Below are positions 51,801 through 59,444 of a DNA stretch of 64,000 bases, piece by piece. Numbering within the stretch: the stretch's first letter is position 1; each line of letters begins with the position of its first letter. The notes beneath the pieces were generated by a model. The model was given only the letters and a program-made list of their open reading frames with translations. It was not told the origin of the DNA and searched no databases. Origin of the DNA: JADJRH01 sp046351455 (GTDB taxonomy: Bacteria; Myxococcota_A; Polyangia; Polyangiales; Polyangiaceae); the NCBI GenBank assembly GCA_046351455.1, contig JAXLYM010000019.1, positions 124,001-188,000 of the forward strand, in the 5' to 3' direction. Made by a program: the position numbers and the translations under genes.

Positions 51801-52037
51801 CGTCGTCGTGTCGAAGCTCTCCGGCAAGAGGCCAGTCGGGAGATCCACCTTGTGGAACCGAAAACGATGCGGAGGGAGCGGCCCGACTGCCCCGTTCGCG
51901 CCGAGCGTGCGATTGAAATAGCTCCCGCGGAGGACCTGGAGCACCGTGCCGAGGGGCACGACTTGAGGCCCTTGTCCGACAGGCACCTTCTTCGCGCCGG
52001 GGTCGAGCGCCGGGCCGGGCGCCAGCACGTCCTTCAC
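48819..52037 (-). CDS. Large VgrG-linked protein with metzincin zinc site, candidate T6SS effector
   Basis: 1072 residues, no signal peptide. The N-terminal about 400 residues are beta-rich. A metzincin-type site HEWGHLLGIPDEY (696-708) fits HExxHxxGxxD/E with an acidic third ligand. A possible Met-turn follows near VLNAMSSRSAVM (about 780). The C-terminal 250 residues may be a separate domain. Overlaps on both sides (ATGA) with the OmpA-like gene and the propeller lipoprotein place it in the VgrG operon. Inference: a protease or a structural scaffold that rides on VgrG. The substrate is unknown; I know of no named family for the full length. Confidence 0.87.
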   Translation of the reverse strand: MKDVLAPGPALDPGAKKVPVGQGPQVVPLGTVLQVLRGSYFNRTLGANGAVGPLPPHRFRFHKVDLPTGLLPESFDTTTSDAAGISFVVDNDVLRASATSDLWLLSFVPLPSPGMADDPLAPQTGGAEDGGAMWIHMKKNGWVPPPPPLGVAVKPPGIGPAPFQPGLEKRALYRVPRWNSYFKAQTGGNSPRKTGDHLGAFGMDGLVTTKEIRAAFGTLSNPWEVQIDYLWFACYVQFHHHRTWSDAKRSVAVPPGLVLRAHSEPRLFLPPDVMDGDGVAGGGTSLGDDGTVYVVVSRTAEQCVDLHLSFEAPPGRELAIDYTKPPAPAEQDHRLTAMDPGKSAGDPVHRYPLPNQWHTLGWEGRLGNARSPWAELRPPPAGTATLTAADSRVDSPVVFHLDDMVLTDEADNPLPDPPSGTRITLFDHALSYREPDAGGNRPQLYKEKISSSYLPGERTFGSAGDGYAQTTRLLHMEGRFFDVREDRLTGPLGSTMFLGARKAWENQHPRAVHPDGNPFIKLPAEHADASIAQGYAHLRLIDVPFYDHALTDDAGSPLPVKLVHVMAYFPCRVTPPSQSDDAVFYKALIDVEDKWNQGHPTHPQGKDYVLVDSGAPAGQGSVVGRFRFFLAPRATPTDAADRTLIRLQRGAASMASTFSLTANRPGSINAANDSITFGDSATDVDGTTHSRLAFWHEWGHLLGIPDEYVTPQEGMTTVDPTHIHGGDWRLPRFSQQYGARWDGWRPYLADWYAQMRTNYFPRLRYYWPLIEVLNAMSSRSAVMPGARYALEHRGASPGPLRYELPQAPSVSGAKHDAHPWEPFLQERMGRSHLRLFRLGDDEGSARAMFFETKPSPLIPRASRFSAVLAIQTYYWFNFTGFPADPAPYTDGNKYELMRNFYKEFFDKPTHASIMKVSIEANAASGVSGLPFQRVALLFLPHFRLGPLHENGEGKDANGPHVDGIHASIVVDIQGSTVVNPVNDLLAANVPSAPAPIRIPAANAGAASTFGRALIRFTLGLPFRTGPGGTLLNGPLTASDLQPVADRLSILLGDPPPSVSGQPTRKTKDFSNL

Positions 52038-53863
52038 GCGTCACCTCCGGGAGGCACGGAGCCCCAGGATCGTGTGGAGTCCAGGAACGTCCGCGGGCTG
52101 AGCGACGAGAGCGCCTCGTAGGGAGTCCAGTCGAACACCAGATAAGGCTCCGGGACGCCCTCGCAACGGAGTCGATAACGATGCATCGGCGGGAGATCGG
52201 GAAAGTAGATCTCGACGAAGCCCAGCTCGTGCGCCCGCGCCTGCGAGGCGAGCGCGCGGCTCTGCGTGAGTGTGCCGTCCTCGCTCTCCAGCACGAAGAC
52301 GTGGGGCATCTCGTTCGCGTCCTGGAGCGTGCGCGGGATCTGCACGATCAAATCATGGCTCAAGTCCGCGCCGCCCTGGCAAGGACAGAGCGAGGCGACA
52401 GCCTGGTAGACCTGGCACCGATACGGGGGTTTGCCGGTCGGGTCCGGAAGGGTGACCTCCGGCCCGATGTTGCCTTTGCACGGCCCGAGGCTCCGGAGCA
52501 TGCACGGCAGCGCCTGCGGCTCCGCGGCCACGTCGTACACGAGCAGCACCACGCGCCGGCTCTCCGCGTCTTTCGTGGTGAGCGACAGGGGATTGTACTC
52601 ACCGCATCCCATGTACGGCTGTCCGTTGATCTTCGAGAGTCGGTCCGCGGTCAGGGGGTCGCGGGAGATCCGCTTGGCGTACGCCAGAAATAGCTCTTTG
52701 CGCGTGAGGGGTCCGGCGTCGCCGTCGTCCTTGAGGGAGGCCTGCTCCGCGGGTTTGTCGGGGTATTCCCCGCGCTGGAACGTGCGAATCGCTTGCTGGG
52801 TGACCGCGTCGAGAGTGCCACTCTCCGGCACGGGCGCCCCCGATTTCGTGGGGATGCGGAGCGCGTTCAGCATGTGCTGCACCTCGCGTGTGCCCCATAG
52901 CTCGGACCAGTTGCCGCCGCTCCATTTATTGGTCCACAGCTCTTCCCAGGCCGCGGCGTCGTGCGTGAGCAGGGCGAAGACGGCCCGCGCGCGCCGCTCC
53001 GAGAGCTCCTTGTTGAGCGCCTCCGGACCGGTCTTGTCGCTGTGTCCGAAGATCATCGTGCGCCGGATCGGCTCGCCGTGCAGATCTTCCGCGATGTCGG
53101 CGAGGATCGGTATCGCGTCCCGCCGGACGAAGCTGCGCCCGAACTCGAAGTGAGCGCCCGGGACTTCATTGCAACGGAAGCAGGGAGTGATCACGACCGT
53201 CGCCGGGACCTCCGCGGTGAGGCCGACAGGGTCGAACGTCACGCCGAGCTGGCAAACGTACGTGTCCGGTCCGGAGGGGATCTTCGGCGTGCGCGGCGTG
53301 GTCCAGCGGGGCCGGAGGATGTCGCGGAGGGCGCTCGTGTCGGCGACGCCGATCTCGGCGGAGGAGACGGTCTGATTCTCCAGCCGGACCACACCTGCGC
53401 TGTTCGTCGTGGCCTTTCTTGGCGAGCCGAGCACGCGAAACGTCACGTCGAGCCCGTCAATCGGCGCCCCGACCTCGTCGACGAACCGCACCTCGTACCA
53501 CGTTGTTTCATCGTCAATCGTGGGGCCGGGTTGCGCGTGGTGATCGTCTTGTCCGGGCGCCACGAGCACCGGCGCCGGGAGCCGCTCATCGTCGATCCGC
53601 ACGACGACGCGGCCGCTTTCAATGGCGCGTGACAGGGCCGGAACGAGGTCCACGATCGCTGTGCGCGGGACGGCGAGCGGGCCATAGATCTCTTCGAACA
53701 GCCGCACGAGCCGGGGCCGAAGCGCCGAGTCGCGGAGCCAGCCGGGCAGCGCACGGAGCACTCGTCGCACGTCTTCGGCGCGAGAGATCGCGCCCCCCGC
53801 GTCCGTCCGGAGCACGAGAGAGACGCTACCGAAATCCGCGCGGAGGAGCAGCGAGGTCCCCAT
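52034..53863 (-). CDS. OmpA-like and peptidoglycan-binding protein in VgrG island
   Basis: 609 residues, no signal peptide. The middle part carries an OmpA-C-like domain (FEFGRSFVRRDAIPILADIAEDL, MIFGHSDKTGPEALNKELSERRARAVFALL, about 245-310) that normally binds peptidoglycan. A putative peptidoglycan_binding_1-type helix bundle follows (VQHMLNALRIP, SGTLDAVTQQAIRTFQRG, about 335-380). The N-terminus has an Ig-like or carrier fold (DEVGAPIDGLDVTFRV). About 200 C-terminal residues are beta-rich with Cys pairs. In the VgrG setting this could anchor or guide cargo across the wall. It precedes the metzincin gene with ATGA overlap. Confidence 0.86.
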   Translation of the reverse strand: MGTSLLLRADFGSVSLVLRTDAGGAISRAEDVRRVLRALPGWLRDSALRPRLVRLFEEIYGPLAVPRTAIVDLVPALSRAIESGRVVVRIDDERLPAPVLVAPGQDDHHAQPGPTIDDETTWYEVRFVDEVGAPIDGLDVTFRVLGSPRKATTNSAGVVRLENQTVSSAEIGVADTSALRDILRPRWTTPRTPKIPSGPDTYVCQLGVTFDPVGLTAEVPATVVITPCFRCNEVPGAHFEFGRSFVRRDAIPILADIAEDLHGEPIRRTMIFGHSDKTGPEALNKELSERRARAVFALLTHDAAAWEELWTNKWSGGNWSELWGTREVQHMLNALRIPTKSGAPVPESGTLDAVTQQAIRTFQRGEYPDKPAEQASLKDDGDAGPLTRKELFLAYAKRISRDPLTADRLSKINGQPYMGCGEYNPLSLTTKDAESRRVVLLVYDVAAEPQALPCMLRSLGPCKGNIGPEVTLPDPTGKPPYRCQVYQAVASLCPCQGGADLSHDLIVQIPRTLQDANEMPHVFVLESEDGTLTQSRALASQARAHELGFVEIYFPDLPPMHRYRLRCEGVPEPYLVFDWTPYEALSSLSPRTFLDSTRSWGSVPPGGDA

Positions 53864-53869
53864 GCGCTT

Positions 53870-54439
53870 TTATTGGACCGAGTCGAGGTATTTGCCGACC
53901 AGATTGCCTTCTTCGGTCCCGTCGGGCTTGGAGATGAGCCAGTCGATGAGATCGGCCTCGTCCAGGGAGTAGGCCTGTCCGCGCTGGAATCCCTGGAGTG
54001 TCAGGATATCGCTCGCGATCTTCCCGGAGATCGTATTGCCTCGAATCCCGGTGACGGCGATGAACACCTGCTCGCTCGTACCTTCTTTGTCGTGGAGCAC
54101 GACCGTCACGAAGAAGGCCTCTCCGCGGGGCAAGCCGGCCAGATAGCGTTTCTTCGCGTCCGGGAAGGTCTGACGGGCCTTCTCGATGAGGGGCGCCATT
54201 CCCTTCTTGATCTCGGCCATGCGCGCGCCGCTCGCGGACACGGGCTTGTCCTTGGGCGCGTTCGTCGCGAGGGTGGGCAGCCCGTCCCCGGGAGGTTGCG
54301 CGTTCGCGCCGGTCGCGGAGAGCGTGGCAATCGGCGCGGGCGCGGTGGAGGCGGCGGATGCGGAGGGTTGGGAGCCGCTCCCGCAGGCCGCGAGCGCAGA
54401 GAGAGCGAGAGCGAACGGGAGGTGCACAGGGCGAATCAC
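53870..54439 (-). CDS. DUF2314-like lipoprotein
   Basis: 189 residues. The signal peptide has a lipobox (ALSALAAC). After an Ala/Ser/Pro/Thr linker, residues about 85-185 resemble DUF2314 (AEIKKGMAPLIEKARQTFPDAKKRYLAG, FVTVVLHDKEGTSEQVFIAV, ISGKIASDILTLQGFQRGQAYSLDEADLIDWLI). DUF2314-type proteins occur beside polymorphic toxins and T6SS effectors. It is 6 bp upstream of the OmpA-like gene, so a periplasmic immunity role is a fair guess. Confidence 0.82.
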   Translation of the reverse strand: MIRPVHLPFALALSALAACGSGSQPSASAASTAPAPIATLSATGANAQPPGDGLPTLATNAPKDKPVSASGARMAEIKKGMAPLIEKARQTFPDAKKRYLAGLPRGEAFFVTVVLHDKEGTSEQVFIAVTGIRGNTISGKIASDILTLQGFQRGQAYSLDEADLIDWLISKPDGTEEGNLVGKYLDSVQ

Positions 54440-54516
54440 GCGCCCGACGATATCACCTTTCGGAGGTCCGCTCGATCGATCTCGCCGATCGCTGAGAGGC
54501 TTCTCCCGCGCGGAGA

Positions 54517-54876
54517 TCAGGTCAAGAGGCCGCTGCGGACGACGAGCTGCAGGAGCCCGAGCAGCGCCGCGGCGACGGTGAGCCCGATGCGCAGCCCCTT
54601 CTTCTGCGGGAGCGTGCCTTTCCAGAAAGCCAGGCTGACGAGCGCAAGGACGAGCGCGAGGCCTCCGCCGACCATGGCGACAGGGTCTTTGAACTGCGAC
54701 TGAGAGGTGGACGTCGTCTGTCCGTTGACGGTGACCGTGACCGTCTCGCTGCTCGAAGAGCGGAACGAGATGAACAGGGGAATCAGCCCTGCGCCGAACG
54801 CGAGGTAATCCACCGTGTGCGGGCAGGCCGGCGCGCGGAGCGCTTCGAGATCGGGATCTTCGGCGGGCATCGTCAT
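54517..54876 (-). CDS. Small membrane protein at head of VgrG island
   Basis: 119 residues. Two or three hydrophobic helices (about 25-40, GGGLALVLALVSLAFW at about 70-86 and LTVAAALLGLLQLVV at about 98-113), with a Ser/Thr-rich outer loop (SSSETVTVTVNGQTTSTSQSQF). Homologues are not recognised. Position first in the minus-strand run suggests it belongs to the T6SS cargo set, perhaps as an immunity protein in the inner membrane; that is inference. Confidence 0.75.
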   Translation of the reverse strand: MTMPAEDPDLEALRAPACPHTVDYLAFGAGLIPLFISFRSSSSETVTVTVNGQTTSTSQSQFKDPVAMVGGGLALVLALVSLAFWKGTLPQKKGLRIGLTVAAALLGLLQLVVRSGLLT

Positions 54877-54978
54877 CGCCCCGCAGATATCACGGCCGGG
54901 AATCGGACACCATCACGGACAGCGCGTGACTCTCGACATCCTCCGAGGGCAGGAGTGGATTCGACAGGACTACGACGC

Positions 54979-55785
54979 TCAGGACCCGTGACCGAAGAGG
55001 CGCAAGATCGCCTCGCGCTCCGTATACAGTAGATCGTAGAGGCCGAACGCGGTGAGCGCCACGCCGTAGATGCGAAGGAGCGTGTCGCTGCGCAGCCGGA
55101 GTGCGACCCGCGCGCCGAAGTAGGAGCTCGGAATGCCGCCGATGGCGAGGGCGACGACCAGAGACCAGTCGACGTGTCCGAGCGCCGCGTGCACGATCGT
55201 GCCCGGGATGGCCAGCGCAGAGGCCACGACGAGCGAGGTCGCGAGCGCGCGCTTGGTCTCCATCCGCACCCATTGAATGAAGAGGGGCGCATACAACACG
55301 CCTCCCGTATTCGCGAGGAGCCCCGCGAGGAACCCGACGAGGAGCCCTATCACCGCGAGACGAGCGCGGCGCGCCGGCGTTCGCTGGACGTCCTCCCGAG
55401 TCTCCGCCGCCTCCTTGTGAAAAAACATGCTGATCCCGAGCCCGGTGACGAAGAGGGCCGTGAGCAGCATCAGGGTATGACCGCCGACCAGCGGACTGGC
55501 GAACGAGCCGAGGATCGTGGCCGGGAGTCCGACCGCGCAGGTGATGGCGAACGCGGTCCAGTCGATGAGACCGCGCCCTCGATAGGCCAGCGAAGCGGAG
55601 AGCGTGGTGGGGAGCGCCGCGGGGAGAGGTGACGCGAGCGCGATGAAGCGGGGCACGTCGAGGAGCACGCGCAGCGCTGGCGTCGTGACCGCGCTGCCCC
55701 CTTTTCCGAGCAGCCCGGAAACGAACCCGACCACGGCGCCGATCGCGATCACCGCTGCATGGTGCCTCAGCGAATCGAGCTCCAT
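54979..55785 (-). CDS. TauE/SafE-family (TSUP) permease
   Basis: 268 residues with about eight TM helices in two related halves. The first half holds GAVVGFVSGLLGKGGSAVTTPAL and the second GLLVGFLAGLLANTGGVLYAPLFI, the internal repeat that marks the TSUP family. These move sulphite, sulphoacetate or related small anions. The substrate cannot be set from sequence. The gene is 102 bp upstream of the T6SS cargo genes on the same strand but is not obviously linked to them. Confidence 0.93.
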   Translation of the reverse strand: MELDSLRHHAAVIAIGAVVGFVSGLLGKGGSAVTTPALRVLLDVPRFIALASPLPAALPTTLSASLAYRGRGLIDWTAFAITCAVGLPATILGSFASPLVGGHTLMLLTALFVTGLGISMFFHKEAAETREDVQRTPARRARLAVIGLLVGFLAGLLANTGGVLYAPLFIQWVRMETKRALATSLVVASALAIPGTIVHAALGHVDWSLVVALAIGGIPSSYFGARVALRLRSDTLLRIYGVALTAFGLYDLLYTEREAILRLFGHGS

Positions 55786-55851
55786 GGCCCGATACCTACC
55801 ATGCGCGTCCGCCTCGAACCACCTCGCTGGCGGAGCCTGTTTCCTGGATGT

Positions 55852-56820
55852 TCAAGGCCCCGGCGGCGTCACCGCGTCCACCACGAAGTGGCACCCGAGC
55901 GTCACGCCGTCCCACTGGAAGTAACCGGCGTTGACGACCGTCGCCTGATCGAGCGTGCCATTCGAGGGCGTGATCCCGGCGCTCTTCGCCGCGGCGATCA
56001 GCGAAGTCCACAGCGCATCGGAGCCCTCGCTCGTCAACGTCGGCCCCGGGTCCACGGTCGCGGGCGTGCATGCATTGATGAGCTCCGAGCCGTCCACGAG
56101 ATCGAGGTGCGTCACGTCGTACCCGCAGCTCGGCGTGGGCCCGAATTTATTGCACACGACGAACACCTTCTTGCCCGCGTCGCAGTCGACGATCCCGGCC
56201 GTCGCGAACGCGTCGAGCACGCCTTTGGCGGCGTCCCCTTTCACGAACATGTCCGGCGCGATCGGGGGCGCGAAGCTCGAAACGTCGTCGAAATCGATCT
56301 TCGCGGCGGCGACATCCACGTTCACGTTCGTGAGGCGGATGAGCTCCCCGTGGGCGGGATCATCGCAGTTGTGAGTGCCAGTTTGCGTGAGCGTCTCGAA
56401 GAGCTTCTGCGCGAGGGCGTCTTCCGCGGTGGCCCCGGCCGTCTGTCCGCCGCCGAGATCGACGAGGGCGCTGGCCGAGTATCCGGGCGTGCCGGCGGGC
56501 GACCACACGTTGCCCGCGGAGAGCGTCGTCAGCGAATACGTCGGCCCGACGACGACCGCGGGAGACTGCGCCGCGAAGATCTCCGCGAGCGCCCCGATCA
56601 CGGCTTGTCCTTGGCTGCCGGAGGCCGATCCGTGCTGTGGAGTTGCCACGGAAGGCGGCCCGATCCGTTCGCAGGCCCCGCCGCCGGTGCTGGTGCTGCT
56701 GCTTCCCCCGCCGCCGCTGCTCTCTTGGGAGACGCCGCCGCACGCCGAGAGGGAGAGGAAGAGGCCTGTCACGACGCCGAGAGCGCCGCACCGAAGAAAT
56801 CGAAAGGAAGGATCGAGCAT
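55852..56820 (-). CDS. Lipoprotein with Gly/Ser linker
   Basis: 322 residues. The signal peptide ends at LSLSAC. A Gly/Ser/Thr linker (SSGGGGSSSTSTGGG) follows, then a domain of about 260 residues with five Cys (ACERIG, HNCDDP, VDCDAGKKVFVVC, CGYDVTH, INACTP). It resembles no named family but has the typical look of myxobacterial secreted proteins. It is divergent from the AAA gene to its right, separated by about 390 bp. Confidence 0.85.
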   Translation of the reverse strand: MLDPSFRFLRCGALGVVTGLFLSLSACGGVSQESSGGGGSSSTSTGGGACERIGPPSVATPQHGSASGSQGQAVIGALAEIFAAQSPAVVVGPTYSLTTLSAGNVWSPAGTPGYSASALVDLGGGQTAGATAEDALAQKLFETLTQTGTHNCDDPAHGELIRLTNVNVDVAAAKIDFDDVSSFAPPIAPDMFVKGDAAKGVLDAFATAGIVDCDAGKKVFVVCNKFGPTPSCGYDVTHLDLVDGSELINACTPATVDPGPTLTSEGSDALWTSLIAAAKSAGITPSNGTLDQATVVNAGYFQWDGVTLGCHFVVDAVTPPGP

Positions 56821-57211
56821 GAGAGTCTGACCGCCGGCTCGTTCGCCGTGACCCTCACGGCTCCGACGGTCGTATCGAACCCGCCGCGCAATGTCACGCG
56901 CCGCTCGCGCGCCGAAGCCAACGCACTCCCCACATCAACTGCCACCTCCGCCCACCGGAGCGACTGGCACCTTCGCCCGGCTGACTTCACCTCGCGGGAG
57001 CGCCCTCGATGAGCGGTCCCTCCACGGCGCTCGCTCACGAGTCCTCCTCGGGGGGTAGCGCCCACGGGGACCTATTCAGAACCGGCTCCCCAGATCAGAT
57101 CGCCGCGATGACCGTCATCAGCAGCACCCCCCGCTGTTTCACCGCCGCGTCCCGTGCTCTCGAACCATCGCACCGAAAACAGCCCCTCTGAACCAAGCTA
57201 GGATCCTCTCC
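56821..57211. other. 391-bp divergent spacer without features
   Basis: Between the 55852 lipoprotein gene and the AAA gene. I see no coding frame, tRNA or clear repeat. It must hold the promoters of both genes. Confidence 0.4.
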
Positions 57212-59233
57212 ATGCTCTCCGCGCCCGGTGCCTCCTCGATCACCGCGGACTCCTCCCGCTTCCAGTTCACCGGCGGCCTCCTCGAGCGCGCCTTCTACGT
57301 GCAGCGCCCCGCCGATCGCCTCCTGCCCGAGGCCCTCCTGGCCGGCGATTACTGCCACATCCTGGCCCCGCGCCAGATCGGCAAGACGTCCCTCTGCTTC
57401 CGCACCGCCCGCGAGCTCGCGCGCCGCGGCGTCCGGTGCGCGCTCGTCGACGTCACCGCCGCCGGCACCCCGTCCACCACCGAGGAGTGGTACTTCGGCC
57501 TCGTCGACGAGATCGCCCGCCGCCTCAAGCTGCCGGACCCGCTCGACGTCTGGCAGAAACGATCGCCCGTCGCGCCGGCCCAGCGGTTCCGTGACTACGT
57601 GCGCGCCCTCGTCGAGGACGATCCCGACGGCGCCCCCCTCGTCATCTTCCTCGACGAGATCGAGATGGTGCGCCTCGCGCCCGTCGACGTGGACGACTTC
57701 CTCCTCATCCTGCGGTCGTTCCACGAGGAGCGCGGCCAGTCCCCCGCCCTCCGTCGCCTCACGTTCTGCCTCATCGGCGTCACCACGCCGAACGACCTCA
57801 TCAAGAACAAGAGCGTCACGCCCTTCAACGTGTCGAAGCCGATCCGCGTCGACGACTTCACGCGCGCCGAGTGCGACGCCCTCGCCCCGGGCCTCGAAGG
57901 GCTCGACGCCGACATCCCCGCGGTGCTCGACGCCGTCTACGCGTGGACCGACGGCCACCCGTACATGACGATGCGCGCCTGCTTCGAGCTCGCGCGCCGC
58001 GGCAAGGCGAAGCGCGGCGAGGAGCGCGCCGCCGTCGACGAGATCGTGCGCGAGCTGTTCCTGGAGCGCCCCCTCGAAGACACGAACCTCAACTACGCCG
58101 CGCGCCGCTTCGAGGACGCCAAGTTCGATCGCGACGGCGCGCGCCTCGCGGAGAAGATCCAGCTCTACCGCACGGTGCTCCAGCACAAGGACCCGCCCGC
58201 GCACAACGAGAGCAGCGTGCAGATGGAGCTGCGCATCTGCGGCATGGTGAAGGACGTCGAGGTCGCGCCGGGCAAGCGCGTGCTCCGTCCGCGGTCGCGC
58301 ATCTACGAGACCGCGCTCGACGCCGAGTGGCTCCGCAGCAAAGGCGACCGTCGCTTCTTCGGCGAGGCCGTGTGGAAGTGGATCGACGCCGGCAAGGACG
58401 AGGCGGCGCTCCTCCGCGGCGTGGTGCTGGAGCGCGCGCTCGCCTGGGCGAAGACGAACGTGCTCTCCGAGGACGAGCAGGCCTTCCTCGACGCGTCGCA
58501 GCGCCACGCCACCGTCTTCCTGGAGACCCAGCGTCAGCGCATCACGCAGGAGGTCGCGATCGGAGAGGCCGTGAAGAAGGCCACCGACGAGGACCTCGCG
58601 CGCGTCCGCGAGGACCTCGCGAAGGTGATGGAGGAGAAGGACGCCGCCGAGTCCGCGCGCGCCGAGCTGGAGGAGAAGCAGGAGCGCCTCAAGGCGACGA
58701 TGGGCAAGACGCGCGCGCTCCTCTACCTCCTCTTCGTCGGCCTGGTCGCCGCCGTGATCGCCGCCGGCGTGCTCGTGCGTCAGGCGCACCAGGAGACGAA
58801 CCGCGCGCGCGACGCCGCCGCCCTCGAGGATCAGCGCGCGCGCGAGGCCGCCGACCAGAACGACAAGCTCGAGCGCCAGGCGACCGAGTACAAGAACCAG
58901 ATCGCGCTCCTCCAGTCGAAGGAGGATCAGGAGCTGAAGGAGAAGGCCCAGAAGATGAAGGCGTTGGACGACGCCATCACGCAGAAGCAGGCCGACTTCG
59001 ACAAGCTCAAGAAGGACAGCGAGGTCACGTTGGCGACGAAGGCGAAGCAGGTCGCGGAGCTCAACGCGTACCTCGGCAGGAGCCCGGACGCCGCCGACGC
59101 CATCAGCCAGAAGCAAGCCTGCGAGGCGACCTTGTCCCGATGCCAGGCGGACCGCGAATCCCTCCGCGCCCAGCTCCCCGGCATCACGACCGCCCGCGTC
59201 CCCCCGCCGAAGAACGCGGAAGATCCGTACTGA
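57212..59233 (+). CDS. STAND-type AAA ATPase with coiled coil and one TM helix
   Basis: 673 residues. The AAA_35-like domain (about 15-370) has ERAFYVQRPADRLL, P-loop APRQIGKTSL (Lys58), LVIFLDEIEMV as Walker B (about 143-153) and GHPYMTMRACFELARRG. A coiled coil (about 420-500) follows, then one TM helix (about 503-522, LLYLLFVGLVAAVIAAGVLV) and a second long coiled coil (about 530-640). The ATPase faces the cytoplasm and the second coil the periplasm, or the reverse. Related AAA domains act as switches in signalling or conflict proteins. It resembles the ATPase part of the 39222 fusion. Confidence 0.9.
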   Translation: MLSAPGASSITADSSRFQFTGGLLERAFYVQRPADRLLPEALLAGDYCHILAPRQIGKTSLCFRTARELARRGVRCALVDVTAAGTPSTTEEWYFGLVDEIARRLKLPDPLDVWQKRSPVAPAQRFRDYVRALVEDDPDGAPLVIFLDEIEMVRLAPVDVDDFLLILRSFHEERGQSPALRRLTFCLIGVTTPNDLIKNKSVTPFNVSKPIRVDDFTRAECDALAPGLEGLDADIPAVLDAVYAWTDGHPYMTMRACFELARRGKAKRGEERAAVDEIVRELFLERPLEDTNLNYAARRFEDAKFDRDGARLAEKIQLYRTVLQHKDPPAHNESSVQMELRICGMVKDVEVAPGKRVLRPRSRIYETALDAEWLRSKGDRRFFGEAVWKWIDAGKDEAALLRGVVLERALAWAKTNVLSEDEQAFLDASQRHATVFLETQRQRITQEVAIGEAVKKATDEDLARVREDLAKVMEEKDAAESARAELEEKQERLKATMGKTRALLYLLFVGLVAAVIAAGVLVRQAHQETNRARDAAALEDQRAREAADQNDKLERQATEYKNQIALLQSKEDQELKEKAQKMKALDDAITQKQADFDKLKKDSEVTLATKAKQVAELNAYLGRSPDAADAISQKQACEATLSRCQADRESLRAQLPGITTARVPPPKNAEDPY

Positions 59234-59332
59234 CCGTCGCCCCGGTCCTCACGCTTCGTAGAGCCTCATTGTGGCGGAGCTTGCGGAGCCACCCGCGTGG
59301 GGTGGGGACCCCGACGGCTTTGCCGGCGGGGC

Positions 59333-59352
59333 GGGGAGGCGCGTGCCTCCCC
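59333..59352. terminator. Hairpin between AAA gene and CarD gene
   Basis: Perfect 8-bp stem GGGGAGGC / GCCTCCCC with loop GCGT, between convergent genes. No T-run; the terminator role is tentative. Confidence 0.4.
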
Positions 59353-59372
59353 GAGATGGGCAGACAGGGGTT

Positions 59373-59390
59373 GCGGGGGTGCTCCCCCGC
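59373..59390. terminator. Second hairpin between AAA gene and CarD gene
   Basis: 7-bp stem GCGGGGG / CCCCCGC with loop TGCT, shortly followed by CCCCCCTCTTT. It may serve with the neighbouring hairpin as a bidirectional end signal. Confidence 0.4.
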
Positions 59391-59444
59391 TACGCCCCCC
59401 TCTTTGGCTCGTCTGCATCCATCGCGAACGTCCCGCCCAGATCG

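Noticed and set aside
54979..55785. TSUP permease as part of the T6SS island
   Set aside because: Same strand but separated by about 100 bp. This is a standard permease family with no known link to T6SS, so it was not counted in the island.
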